64,000 nt of DNA from Callipepla californica brunnescens (GCA_023055505.1 JALIRH010000049.1:3038001-3102000); one strand, 5' to 3'; counted from the stretch's first letter, positions 1 to 11,317 are shown. Notes: generated by a model from the letters alone, not told the origin. Translations and numbers: made by a program.

Positions 1-578
1 CCACTGCGATCAATGGAGCCACAGGGACCAATGGGGCCACACGAATCAATGGGGCCATAGCAATCAATGGGGCCACACAAATGAATGGGGCCATAGGAAT
101 CAATGTGGCCATAGGAATCAGTGGGGCCATAGAACTCAATGGGGGCATAGAACTCAATGGAGCCATAGGGATCGATGGGGACATAGGGATCAATGGGGCC
201 ATAGAACTCAATGGGGCCATAGGGATCAATGGGACCATAGGGATCAATGTGACCATAGGGATCAATGGGGCCATAGAACTCAATGGGGCCATAGGGATCA
301 ATGTGACCATAGGAATCAATGGGGCCCTAGAACTCAATGGGGCCATAGAACTCAGTGGGGCCATAGGGATCAATGGGGCCACACGAATCAATGGGGCCAC
401 AGCGATCAATGGGGCAACAGAAATCAATGGGGCCATAGGAATCAATGGGGCCATAGAACTCAATGGGGCCATAGGGATCAATGGGACCATAGGAATCAAT
501 GGGGCCATAGGAATCAGTGGGGCCATAGGAATCAATGGGGCCATAGAACTCAATGGGGCCATAGAACTCAATGGGGCA
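1..578. repeat. 18-bp minisatellite, left array (truncated by window start)
   Basis: Contiguous 18-bp units of the form GAATCAATGGGGCCATAG, with GGG, GAA-C and GGC variants of the first bases, run from the window edge to the LTR boundary. Units near the left edge are more diverged (ACAGGG, ACACGA in place of ATAGGA). There are no spacers. It is the same family as the arrays at 28203-30583 and 36984-64000. Because 18 is a multiple of three, reading frames stay open through it, but nothing else suggests coding. Confidence 0.95.
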
Positions 579-1012
579 TGTCACGGTGTTATCCGTGACA
601 GTAACCCAAGAGGGAACCGAGAAGGGTAAAAGAAAGGGAGAGGGAAAAAAAAGTGCCGCGCGGCCAACTAAGCAGAGCCTGACGCTCCAGGGGGAGGGGA
701 AAACAGAGGGGATTAAGGGTCTGTAAAGATAAATACAACGGCACAATCTGAGAAGGATCGGTAACTTTACTAAGTCTAATAAAATTGAACAATTGAGAGA
801 GAGAGACAAAATTTCCAAACCAGAAAACTGGGAGCTTACGTTACACGTGCTGAACTCCTCACAGCCGCCCGGAGAGCGCGCCACCAAAAAGCGCGGGCCT
901 GGTGTCTGGTGCGGAGCTCCGCCCCTCCCCTGCTCCCACAGCATTAACTCCTTAACGGCCTGCATGATGTTCTGATGTGGAATACCGGCATCAAAACCAC
1001 AAAACCACAACA
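579..1012 (-). mobile_element. 3' LTR of ERVL-type provirus A
   Basis: A 434-bp LTR on the minus strand, running TGTTGTGG...CCGTGACA. Its outer end abuts the 18-bp minisatellite and its inner end abuts a polypurine tract. A second, truncated copy lies at 3708-3996. About 80 bp at the U3 start (GTATTCCACATCA, then ACATCATG) resembles the LTRs of proviruses B and C, but the rest differs, so this is a related but distinct LTR subfamily. Confidence 0.85.
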
Positions 1013-1026
1013 TTCCACCCCTTATT
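1013..1026 (-). other. Polypurine tract of provirus A
   Basis: On the minus strand this reads AATAAGGGGTGGAA directly before the LTR start. The same tract precedes the 3' LTRs of proviruses B (8154-8167) and C (31159-31172). It primes plus-strand synthesis in retroviral replication. Confidence 0.75.
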
Positions 1027-1130
1027 CCACATCATCACATCATGCTTAACACACATCTATATAGAACCAAAAAGAGTAATAACACAGATTACATACAAAC
1101 ATATCTATACATATACATATACACAGGGAA

Positions 1131-1790
1131 TCACAGACTGCACTCCCCCGGCATCAGATTCCCTTGTGGTACACACTGGACATCCCCATTTTTATCCATT
1201 ACCCACCAGGTGCACCCAGGTCCCTGTGCAAAAACTGTTCCACGGAGGGGTTTGCCCTTTCCAGAGGCTGGAAGGACCCACACTGCTTTTCCCAACATGC
1301 TCTTCACATGTACTACAGGGACCTTATGTCCCCCTGTAGGGAGCTGGATTGTGTAGGACCATCTCGGTTCACTGATCCCTTAGTGTTGACCAACCAGGTG
1401 GCTTCTGACAGATTTTTCTCCCAATGCTTAAATGTCCCGCCACCCAGTGGTCGCCTCCACCATGGTGAGCACATAACGCTTACCATTGCGAGATCGCGGC
1501 AAGGTGATATAATCAACCTGCCACGCCTCCCCATATTTATACTTCTGCCATCTCCCTTCCTGCCAGAGAGGTTTCATCCTCTCGGCCTGTTTAATTATGG
1601 CGCATGTATCACAGTCATGGGTAACCTGTGCGATGACATCCATAGTTAAGTCCATCCCTCGGTCTCTAGCCCACTTATAGGTCGCATCCCTTCCTTGATG
1701 GCCCGAGGTCTCATGGGCCCACCGAGCTAAAAATAACTCTCCTTTGTTCTGCCAGTTCAAGTCTATTTGAGACACTTCCAATTTCAGCAG
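1131..1790 (-). pseudogene. Integrase remnant of provirus A
   Basis: The minus-strand translation matches the integrase parts of proviruses B and C. It has the zinc-binding HETSGHQG and CDTCA motifs and the first catalytic aspartate in WQVDYITLP. The protein then breaks at about 1438-1445, where some 257 bp present in B (7476-7740) are missing, removing the second Asp and the Glu of the DDE triad and shifting frame. The C-terminal part (TFKHWEK, ATWLVN) continues to a stop at 1131-1133. The upstream edge, near 1791-1796, is fused directly to gag by a second deletion that removed protease, RT and RNase H. The copy cannot encode an active enzyme. Confidence 0.85.
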
Positions 1791-3692
1791 CTTGATCTCT
1801 GCTGTAATTCTCTCACACGTGCTCGTAGTGCAGGGGAGGCTTTTTTATGCCACTTCTTCATGTCCTCTCCATTTTCTCGTAAGAAGCTCCACATGGACAC
1901 ACGCGACATGAAGTTACTGCTGTCATCTGCTCGAGCAGAGAGGCGGTTGCCTTTGATGGCTGAGACTTTTATCAGTTTGATCAGTTTCTCCATCAGATTC
2001 TTTGGATCATCCCCGTCTTCATCCGGTGTTTCAGACACTGACACAGGTCCCTCCCGGTTCATCAGTAAGGACAATTCCTCCAGGATCATTTTCAGTATCT
2101 TCTTTATGTCACTGACTTCTCCTGCTACCGATGATACAGTTGCAATGGAAACGTGTGATGGTGGAAGTTGTTGTTCAAAGTTTTGAAGTGTAGTAACCAC
2201 TTCATGAAATGGGAGTCTTCTGTTTCGGCCCTCGAGTATATTGAATGTTGCTACCAGTGTACTTGCGTACCTTTCTGGTGCTGTTTTTGAGAGCTTCCGA
2301 TATACATCAGCTTTACACCATGCTTTCTCAGGATCGCGGTCCTGGTGTGGATTGTTAGGGACAAAAGTAGGATCGTACAGCATCTCTACTACAGCCATTT
2401 CTCTCAAAAATTGGACGCCCTTCTCCACAGTATTCCATCTTTCCACCTTAGGCTCCAGATCGTCTTTGTAAGGAAATCTCTCCTTTACAGCTACTAGTAC
2501 TCGTTCCCAGAGGGTAGCAACTCCACTCAAATATCTACTAATCCCTCTGTCGATAGCTGGGTCTCGAGCAATGCTTCCCAGTTGGCGGGCTTCGTCGCCA
2601 TCTAGGGACACGCTGCTGGCACCGTTGTCCCAACACCGCAGCAACCAGGTGACAATAGGTTCATCTGAGCGCCGTACAAACTCCTTTCTTGAACCCTGGA
2701 TTTCAGTCATCTTTAGGGGCCGACGAATAGTAGTAATGGTGATTTCTTCATTATCACTGTCCTCTCCATGTCTCACACTTTTCTTAGTGGCCTTTCTAGG
2801 TGGTGGTGGTGGTGGTGATGCTGAGGAGGGCCCCTCACCTGGATCTTCCTCTTCTTTCTCATCTCTGTCATCTCCACGTTTCTCACCTTCCTTAGTGGCC
2901 TTTTTAGGTGGTGGTGGTGGTGGTGCTGAAGAGGGCCCCTCACCTGGATCTTCCTTTTTTTTCCTCTGTTTCTTCTTCTTTCCGTTCTAGCTGCGAGGAC
3001 ACAAGTTTCCATTTCTGGCCTTCCACAGGGGCAACCGACACGGATGCCGGCGCTTCCTGTTACTGGTCAGGTTTAACCTCAAGGTTTTCATTTTTGCTCT
3101 GAACCTCGGTTTGGAAACCATTTCTCTCCAGAATATCAATTATAGCTCGATAAGCACAAGCCAAGCCCCAAACAATCCGTTCCTTCTCAGATCTGCCTGA
3201 GTCACATGACTCCTGACCTAAACACTCACTGAATTTCTCAGGATCCCGCAGGTGCTCAAGATCAAAATCACATTGCACCGGCGGTCCCCACGCTTCTAAT
3301 TTCTTCCCTAACGTTTCCCACCTTCCCTGCCATTCAACACTCTCTGGTTCTGAGGATGGCTTCCTCCACTGGATGTAAATTACTGTTACAGAGAGTACAT
3401 GCAGAAAAATGGATAACACAGTTGCCAGGCTGACATCTTGAACATAGGTAAAAACCTGAAAAGAGTACCTGGAAACCAATTCAAATGCCGTATAATCTGT
3501 CATATTAACCAGGGCATTTAGGCAGGAGGGGGGTAACCCCATCAGCACACTAAAGCAGCTGTATGCATATATGACTCCGGTGCTGAACATGAGGAGCTTA
3601 AAAAGACGCCAACATGCTCTGAGGTACATGAAAACAGTTAGTCCACTCAGCACCAGTTTTACAGTGGGGTACAAATACTGCATTGCCCGCAT
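1791..3692 (-). pseudogene. Gag remnant of provirus A, with N-terminal membrane segments
   Basis: This is a minus-strand gag-like frame. The N-terminal part (start at 3692 or 3683) has several hydrophobic stretches, then a cytoplasmic-looking section with GKKLEAWG and IVWGLACAYRA. A stop lies near 3060 and a frameshift near 2955-2965 in an A-rich run. A basic/proline-rich linker follows, then the central domain beginning TEIQGSRKEFVRR and ending near RVRELQQRS. The linker holds a 108-bp tandem duplication starting at 2784 and 2892. No CCHC zinc knuckle is visible. It aligns throughout with the gag of provirus C, including the hydrophobic N-terminus. Confidence 0.75.
2784..2960 (-). repeat. 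108-bp tandem duplication in gag linker
   Basis: The segment starting TTAGTGGCCTTT (plus strand) occurs at 2784 and again, slightly diverged and partial, at 2892, a spacing of 108 bp or 36 codons. In the gag frame it encodes an acidic stretch, a proline run and basic residues (PPPPPRKATKK type). The shorter linker of provirus C has one copy. Confidence 0.8.
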
Positions 3693-3706
3693 TCTCCACC
3701 AATAAT
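3689..3706 (-). other. Possible primer binding site of provirus A (tRNA-Ala-like)
   Basis: A few bases inside the LTR edge, the minus strand reads TGGTGGAGAATGCGGGC. This resembles the complement of a tRNA-Ala 3' end (TGGTGGAGATGCCGGG) apart from small indels. It differs from the Lys-type site of provirus C. Position is approximate, and the match is by eye and imperfect. Confidence 0.4.
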
Positions 3707-3707
3707 G

Positions 3708-3996
3708 TGTCACGGTGATATCCGTGACAGTAACCCAAGAGGGAACCGAGAAGGGAAAAAGAAAGGGTGAGGAAAAAAAACTGCCGCGCGGCCGCCTAAG
3801 CAGAGCCTCGCGCTCCAGGGGGAGGGGAAAACAGAGGGGATTAAGGGTCTGTAAAGAAAAACACAACGGCACGATCTGAGAAGGAACGGTAACTTTACTA
3901 AATCTAATAGAATTGAACAATTGAGAGAGAGAGACAAAATTTCCAAACCAGAAAACTGGGAGCTTACGTTGCACGTGTTGAACTCCTCACAGCCGC
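3708..3996 (-). mobile_element. Truncated 5' LTR of provirus A
   Basis: This is about 289 bp closely matching 579-868 (GTCACGGTG, CCGTGACAGTAACCC, GGGGATTAAGGGTCTG and onward). It ends abruptly after CTCACAGCCGC, where the remaining U3 sequence of about 140 bp is replaced by the gag of the oppositely oriented provirus B. Confidence 0.85.
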
Positions 3997-4005
3997 ATGG
4001 CGAGA

Positions 4006-4869
4006 ATGTCTGAGATCCAAGGCTCAAGAAAGGAGTTTGTTTGACGTCCGGATGAGAGTATTGTCACTTGGTTGCTTCGGTGTTGGGACAACGGGGCCAA
4101 CAGTGTGTCCCTTGATAGTAACGAAGCTCGCCAACTAGGAAACATTGCCCGAGACCTGGCTGTCGACAGAGGAATCAGCAGGTATATGGATGGAATCGCC
4201 AGCCTCTGGCAACGAATGCTAGTAGCTGTGAGGGAAAGATATCCCTACAAGAGTGACCTGGCACCTAAAGTGAAAAGATGGAAAACTATTGAGGAAGGCA
4301 TCCAGTATTTGAGAGAAACAGCTGTGGCGGAAATGCTGTATGATCCCACGTTTGATCCTGACGATCGGGACCATGATCCGGAGAAAGTAAGGAGTACACC
4401 CGAAATATGTCAGAAGCTTTCAAAGTCAGCACCAGAAAGGTACGCCGGTACACTAGTGACAACGTTCAACAGATATGAGGACCAAGACAGAAAACCCCCA
4501 GTTTTTGAACTAATCCTTACACTTCAAAACTTCGAACAAAAATTCCCACCGCCATACGCGTCCATTTCAGCCATATCGAAGTTAGAAGGACAAATGGTAG
4601 ATATATTGGGAAAATTATCCCAACTGATTGATAGGGTTGAATCGGTTGCAACTATCAGAAGCAAACACCGTCCTGCTCGAGCAAATGACAGCACTAACTT
4701 TACTAACTTCATGTCGCGCGCGGCTTTGTGGAGTTACTTATGTGCAAATGGAGAAGATATGAAGGAATGGCATCAAAAACCTACCCCTGCACTGCGAGCA
4801 CGCGTGAGAGAATTACAACACAGATCAACTACCAGCGAAGTTGTTCCTGTCACTACAGGTAATGAATAG
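4006..4869 (+). pseudogene. 5'-truncated gag of provirus B
   Basis: This is plus-strand gag homologous to the central and C-terminal part of the provirus C gag, starting at the MSEIQGSRKEF motif. The membrane-type N-terminus and leader are missing. A CGA-to-TGA nonsense codon lies at 4042-4044. From there the frame is open to the terminal TAG at 4867-4869. The tail (WHQKPTPALRARVREL, ending TTGNE) is nearly identical to copy C. No CCHC zinc finger is present. The frame continues after the TAG straight into pol. Confidence 0.85.
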
Positions 4870-7800
4870 AGGGGCCCTGCCCTCAGCCAGAGGAGGGAGA
4901 GGGATAATAGAGTGTATTGGACTGTGTGGATTCGGTGGCCTGGCACATCAAACCCACAGAAATATGAGGCACTGGTGGATACTGGTGCACAATGTACTCT
5001 AATGCCTTCAAGTTATAAAGGGGCAGAATTGATTCATATCTCTGGAGTGACTGGGGGCTTTCAGGAATTGTCTGTGCTGGAGGCAGAAATAAGCCTCACG
5101 CGTAAAGACTGGCAGAAGCATCCTATAGTGACCGGACAGGGGGCCCCATGCATACTTGGTATAGACTATCTCAGAAGGGGGCACTTTAAGGATCCCAAGG
5201 GGTATTGATGGGCTTTTGGAATAGCTACTGTGGACAAAGATAGCATTAAGCAACTATCTGTTTTACCTGGCCTGTCAGAAGATCCATCTGTTGTGGGGTT
5301 GCTACAAGTGGAGGAGCAACAGGTACCAATTGCTACAAAAACGGTGCACAGACGGCAGTACCGCACCAACAGGGATTCCTTGCTCCCCATTCATAATCTG
5401 ATTCGTCAGCTAGAGAGCCAGGGAGTGATCAGCAAAACTCACTCCCCGTTTAACAGCCCCATATGGCCAGTGCGTAAAGCCAACGGAGAATGGAGGTTGA
5501 CGGTAGATTAACGTGGCCTGAATGGAGTCACACCTCCACTGAGTGCTGCTGTGCCGGACATGCTTCAACTCCAGTATGAACTGGAGTCAAAAGCAGCCAA
5601 GTGGTATGCCACCACTGACATTGCCAATGCCTTCTTTTCAATTCCTCTGGCCACAGAATGCAGACCGCAGTTTGCTTTCACCTGGAGGAGAGTTCAGTAC
5701 ACCTGGAACCGTTTGCCCCAGGGGTGGAAGCACAGCCCAACCATTTGCCATGGGTTGATCCAAACTGCATTGGAACAGGGCGGTGCTCCTGAGCACTTAC
5801 AATACATTGATGACATCATTGTGTGGGGCAATACATCAGGGGAAGCTTTCGAGAAAGGAGAGAGAATAATCCAGATCCTCCTGCGAGCTGGCTTCGCTAT
5901 TAAGCGAAGCAAAGTAAAAGGGCCTGCACAGGAAAGTCAGTTCCTAGTAATAAAGTGGCAAGATGGACGTCGTCACATCCCAACAGATGTGATTGACAAA
6001 ATTATTGCTATGTCTCCACCCACTAGTAAGACAGAGACCCAAGCTTTTCTGGGTGTAGTGGGCTTTTGGAGAATGCATGTTCCAAACTACAGCCTCATTG
6101 TGATCCCTCTCTTTCGGGTAACGCGGAAGAAGAATGATTTTGTGTGGGGCCCTGAGCAGCAGCAGGCTTTTGAGCAAATGAAGCAGGAGATAGCCCGTGC
6201 CGTGGCCCTGGGGCCAGTGCGGACGGGACAGGATGTAAAGAACATCCTCTACACTGCTGCTGGAAAGGAAGGTCCCACTTGGAGTTTGTGGCAAAGAGCT
6301 TCTGGAGAGACCCGAGGCCGACCCCTTGGTTTCTGGAGTCGAGCATACAGGGGGTCTGAGGAGCGCTACATTCCAACTGAAAAAGATATCCTGGCCACGT
6401 ATGAGGGGGTTCGAGCTGCTTCCGAAGTAATCGGTACTGAAGCGCAGCTCCTTCTGGCACCTCGACTGCCAGTACTGAATTGGATGTTTAAAGGAACAGT
6501 TCCCTCCACCCATCATGCTACTGATGCCACTTGGAGTAAGTGGATTGCGCTGATTACTCAGCGAGCTCGGATGGGAAACCTCAGTCATCCAGGAATCCTA
6601 GAAGTGATCATGGACTGGCCTGAAGGTAAAAAGTTTGGAACAACCCCAGCCAAGGAGGTATCACGTGCTAAAGAGGCCCCGCCATACAATGAACTACCAG
6701 AAGATGAGAAGAGATATGACCTGTTCACAGATGGATCGTGTCGCATTGTGGGAAAGCACCGCAGATGGAAATCTGCTGTGTGGAGCCCCACGCGACAAGT
6801 TGCAGAGGCCACTGAAGGAATAGGAGAGTCAAGCCAATTTGCAGAGGTAAAGGCTGTCCAACTGGCCTTAGATATTGCTGAACGTGAGAGGTGGCCAGTG
6901 CTTTATCTTTACACTGACTCATGGATGGTGGCAAATGCCTTATGGGGGTGGTTACAGCAATGGGAACAAAATGGCTGGCAACGGAGGGGTAAACCTATTT
7001 GGGCTGCTGAACTGTGGAAAGACATTGCTGCCCGAATAAAGAATATGGTTGTAAAGGTGCGCCATGTAGTTGATCATGTTCCTAAAAGCCAGGCAACTGA
7101 AGAACAACAGAATAACCATCAGGTAGATCGAGCTGCCAAAGTTAAGATGGCTCAAGTAGACTTGGACTGGCAACACAAAGGTGAATTATTTTTAGCTTGA
7201 TGGGCCCATGAGACCTCGGGCCATCAAGGAAGAGATGCAACATATAAGTGGGCTAGAGACCGAGGGGTGGACTTAACTATGGACACTATTGCACAGGTTA
7301 TCCATGACTGTGATACATGCGCCACAATTAAACAAGCCAAGAGGATGAAACCTCTCTGGGGGGAAGGGCGATGGCAAAAGTATAAATATGGGGAGGCGTG
7401 GCAAGTTGATTATATCACCTTGCCGCGATCTCGCAATGGTAAACATTATGTGCTCACCATGGTGGAAGCAACCACTGGGTGGCTTGAAACATATGCAGTA
7501 CCCCATGCTACCGCCCGAAACACCATTCTAGGTCTCGAGAAACAGTTCCTATGGCGACATGGTACTCCAGAAAGAATTGAGTCAGATAATGGGACTCATT
7601 TCAAAAATTCTCTTGTAAGTAATTGGGCCAAAGATCATGGCATTGAATGGATTTATCATATCCCCTATCACGCACCAGCTTCCGGTAAAATTGAAAGATA
7701 CAATGGGTTGCTAAAAACCATGTTGAAAGCAATGGGTGGCGGAACATTTAAGCACTGGGAGAAGCATTTGGCCGAAGCCACCTGGTTGGTCAACACTCGA

Positions 7801-8055
7801 GGATCCATCAATCGTGATGGTCCTGCCCAATCCAGCTCCCTACCTACTGTAGAGGGAGATAAGGTCCTTGTAGTACATGTAAGGAACATGTTGGGGAAAG
7901 CGGTATGGGTCCTTCCAGCTTCTGGAAAGGGCAAACCTCTCCGTGGAACTGTCTTTGCTCAGGGACCTGGGTCCACTTGGTGGGTGATGCAGAAGAATGG
8001 GGATGTTGAGTGTGTACCACAAGGGAATTTGATGTTGGGGGAGTGCAGTCAGTAA
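4870..8055 (+). pseudogene. pol of provirus B (protease-RT-RNase H-integrase), three nonsense codons
   Basis: An ERVL-class polyprotein. In order: retropepsin (LVDTGAQCTLMP), reverse transcriptase (TTDIANAFFSIP, LPQGW, YIDDI), RNase H (FTDGSCR, YTDSWM), and integrase with an HH-CC zinc site and a D-D-E core (QVDYITLP, SDNGTHF, SGKIE). The frame is free of frameshifts but stopped at 5206-5208 (CGA to TGA), 5509-5511 (TAC to TAA) and 7198-7200 (CGA to TGA) compared with copy C. Two of the three stops look like CpG decay. From the 4912 methionine it has the same 1047-codon length as copy C. The RNase H HVDAH motif reads HVVDH here. It lies in frame behind the gag UAG. Confidence 0.93.
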
Positions 8056-8081
8056 TTCCATGTATATACTTGTATATATGT

Positions 8082-8094
8082 TGTGTGTGTGTGT
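8082..8094 (+). repeat. Short GT microsatellite in the 3' untranslated region of provirus B
   Basis: A TGTGTGTGTGTG run between the pol stop and the polypurine tract. The corresponding AC run lies near 31231-31245 in provirus C, so it belongs to the element. Confidence 0.8.
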
Positions 8095-8153
8095 ATCTAA
8101 TGTATGTTAATCATTGTTTTTGTGTATGTATCAAGAATGATGTAGCGATGTGG

Positions 8154-8167
8154 AATAAGGGGTGGAA
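8154..8167 (+). other. Polypurine tract of provirus B
   Basis: AATAAGGGGTGGAA lies immediately before the LTR start TGTCATTG, as in proviruses A and C. Confidence 0.75.
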
Positions 8168-8741
8168 TGTCATTGTTTTATGATTTTTGGTACTAGTATT
8201 CCACATCATAACATCATGTATTGCATTAAGAGTTAAAGAGCTAATACTCCAGCTCCATAGATCATTGATAATTCCAGGTATACCTGCCTCAGAAGAGAAG
8301 AAGCACTACATTCCCCAGAGGACTTTGCGATGCTTTGTATTTTTACGTGTTTTCCGCTCAGAGGGAACAGATAAAAACCCTCAGCAGTCACGGGACGCTC
8401 TCTTTCCTTCGGGATCGACTCAGCAGTGGGTGCTCGCTGCCGTATCGCCTTCAGCGTTAGCGTAAGGCCTTCGGTTTATCGGACACTCTCTCTTGCTCAT
8501 TTTATTTGATTCATTAGCCTCAATTCCAATTATATTGTATTATATTCTGTTATTTTGCTTTCTGATATCTTATTTAGTAAATTAGCTTTCCTCCTCAGAT
8601 CGTTGCCGCTGTTTTGTTTCTAGGCCCATCTCCCTTTTCCCTTTTCCCTTTTTCCTTCCCCTTTCCTGGGGCGTGGGTCCGTGGGTCCCCTGCACCGGTC
8701 GTCACGGAACCGGGCTGACCCAGCCCGGTAAACCGTTGACA
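8168..8741 (+). mobile_element. 3' LTR of provirus B
   Basis: A 574-bp LTR with TGT...ACA ends (TGTCATTG to CGTTGACA). Near-identical copies in either orientation lie at 25693-26237, 27264-27830, 30584-31158 and 36410-36983. The matching 5' LTR of B is absent because the head of the provirus was lost. It lies 78 bp upstream of the first MROH-like exon in the same orientation, so it could act as promoter for that locus; that is inference. Confidence 0.92.
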
Positions 8742-8819
8742 CTGGCCCTCCGGCACGACCCTCGCTGACCCCAAATCCCCTGCTGAACCCTGAACGTGTG
8801 CTGCCCCATTTCCGTGCAG

Positions 8820-11297
8820 GATTGTGGTGGAGGTGCTGCACAATTTGCTGCAGTGCGCTGGTCTGGAGCACCTGGCACACTACATGGAGAGACACGGGCT
8901 GTGGGGGCAGCTGCTGGGCGCTGCCACGTGGAGGGATGGCCTGCGCACCCTCGCCAGGTACGGACCCACAGCCCTCCCACACACTGCCCCACACTGCACT
9001 GCACACGCTGCCCTACGTGCAGCCCTTCTGCAATAGGGGACAATACAGTGTGTGCAGGGGGTGCTGAGGTGCAGTGGGCGATTAGAAGAGCCACACTGTG
9101 AGGCAGGATGGGCTGCTCTGGTCGACCCTCAGCACGGATCTGGTGCTGTCAGACCCCTGCCCGGGCTCACCCCCCTGCCCTGTCCCACCCCACAGGCTGA
9201 TGGTGAAGAACTACAGGCACCAGTGCACCCCCATCTTCAGCCACGTGCATATGCTGCTGCAGAACCACCAGCTGCACTGGAGGGAGGTCCCCGCAATGGT
9301 GTTCTACATGGAAGTAGGTTTTGAGACAGACCGGGGGTCCCTTCAAGGGGATGGGGATGCGTCAGCCTCCTCCAACTGTGCCACCCGCTCACTGCTGTGC
9401 ATTGCAGATGCAGAGCTGCTGGGAGTTCCGGACGAACTTCTGCCCTGGCAACATCTTCAGGAAATACATCCGCAGCAAGCATCCTCAGAGCCAGGAGCTG
9501 GCGCTGCGTGGGCTGTGCATCCTGAACGCCAGGAGCATGCATCTGCTGCTGCCCGACGTGCTGACGTGGCTGCAGGACACGCGGGCCGACGTCAAGCTGC
9601 AGGCCCTGCAGCTGCTGCACAACATCGTGGCTCAGCACCCTGGCCACCTGCGAGACGAGCTCAGCCAGCTGGCGGTGCACCTGCTGTCCTGACTCAATGA
9701 GGTGAAGCGCTTGGGGCAGCACGGAGCGGACAAATCCCCCATTGTGTATCGCTCAGCACCAACCCCGTGTCTCCATCCTCCCCCAGGACAACGTTGAAGT
9801 GCGCTGCCTCTCCATGGAGCTCTTTGCGCAGCTGCTGGTGCTGCCGGGGAAGAGGCGGCTGCTGCCGCATCTGGAGACAAGTCTGCTGCCACTCTTCTTC
9901 CACATGAATGAGGAGATCCCCAGAGTGGCAAAGGTGGGGGCAGCTCGTGGGTTCGTGAGGTCACTGCCTCACCAAGGCTGGCAAGGGCCTCTAGGGCCAC
10001 CAGCTCTCACCAGCAATCCCCCCCTTCCCACCCATTCAGTCCTCCCCATATCCCCCCCACACCCAGACACTCCCCAGGTTTAGAGAAGTCCTCCCAGATC
10101 CATCCCCGTCCTCCCAGGCCCTGTGGATCGGTACTGACGGCAGTGCCACCCCAGGGTGGGGGCAGCAGGTGGCCCCCATGCTCTCCCGCTGACGATCCCC
10201 CATGTCACTGCCCCCCAGGTCGCTCAGAAAGCCCTGACTTGCGTTGCCGAGCTCCTGGGCTGGCAGCAACTGCGACGCCTGGCCAGCATGGCGGACATGT
10301 GCCTGATTGCTGACTGCCTGGTAAAGACCCCCACCTCTCAACCCCCACTTCCCCCACTGTGGGACCCCCACAGCTATGGCAGAAGGGGGTGGTTGGAGCG
10401 CTTTGTGAGTGCCACCTCTACCCTGGTGCTCTCTGCAGGTCCAGAAGGCGGGCCGTGCTGCAGAGCGCTATGTGCAGCAGAGCGTGGGGCACCTGCACAA
10501 CCCCCAGGCATCCGTGCGGGAGGCGGCCGTGCGCTTCTTGGGTAAGTCCCAGATCCAATGGGTCCCCCTCCCTCTTTCACCCGTGGCTGAACACTGCGGG
10601 GTCAGTGCACAACGGGGCAGCAGTAGCCCTAAGGGCTCGTGGGGAAACTATTGGGGTCCTTGAGGGTTTTTGGGGCACCCCGCGGATCACTGGAGCTTTA
10701 TGGGGTCATTGTGGCATTGTGTCGGATATGTGCTGGCCACTGGGACACCACTGGTGCCTTTGGGGGTCATCGGGGCACCGTGGGGGTTCTTGGGTGTTGT
10801 TGGGATATTACGGGGGTCCATGGGGTGCCGTGTGAGGTCTCTGGGGGTCACTGGGGCACCATAGGGTGGGTCCCTGGGGATGATGGGGGCACATCTGGTA
10901 TAGCACGGGGATTCTGAAAGTCTCTGGGACGCCATGGGCGCCCCTGGGCACCGCGTTGCCAGGTGAGTGCTGACAGTGCTGTGTGCGCAGGGCTCCTGGG
11001 GCGACAGCTGAGCAGTGAGAACCCGCAGGAGGTGCAGGACATCCACAAAGGTGAGCAGTCCTCCCTAAGAAGCGCCTCACAGGGCAGGGGTGGTGATGCA
11101 GCTCCTCTCCGGGGCACTGACGCATCTCCGCTCCGCTCCTCGCAGCCCTGCAGAGCGTGGAGGAGGATGGCGAGCCGGCCGTGCGCTGCCTGGTGCTGCA
11201 GACACTGCTGATCCTCAGAGTGCTGGAAGACGCACCGCCTGCCAGGCCCAGGGGCACAGCGCTGTGCCGCTGGTTGTGCAGGATGTGCACGGAGTAG
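8820..11297 (+). pseudogene. MROH-like (maestro HEAT-like repeat) gene, 3' part, eight exons
   Basis: Eight exons have AG/GT borders and fully compatible phases: 8820-8957, 9196-9313, 9408-9701, 9787-9933, 10219-10320, 10439-10541, 10991-11050 and 11146-11297 (TAG at 11295-11297), about 371 codons. The protein is leucine-rich and helical, with HEAT-type repeats such as LQDTRADVKLQALQLLHNI and DNVEVRCLSMELFAQLL, as in MROH proteins. The third exon has an in-frame TGA at 9690-9692 where an arginine (CGA) is plausible. Upstream exons are missing; the region is occupied by provirus B. Avian genomes carry many MROH copies. Function is unknown. One stop with otherwise perfect splicing suggests recent loss, a polymorphism or a sequence error. 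Confidence 0.75.
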
Positions 11298-11317
11298 TGC
11301 TGTGCTGCAGGGAACGC

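Noticed and set aside
2773..3012. Histidine-rich small protein on the minus strand
   Set aside because: The His runs are an out-of-frame reading of the proline-rich gag linker of provirus A; the frame homologous to provirus C gives PPPPP and KATKK.
5944..6588. 214-codon minus-strand frame opposite pol of provirus B (and its twin at 32738-33382)
   Set aside because: It is antisense to the RT/RNase H coding sequence, and its sequence is dictated by pol codon usage; no independent motif.
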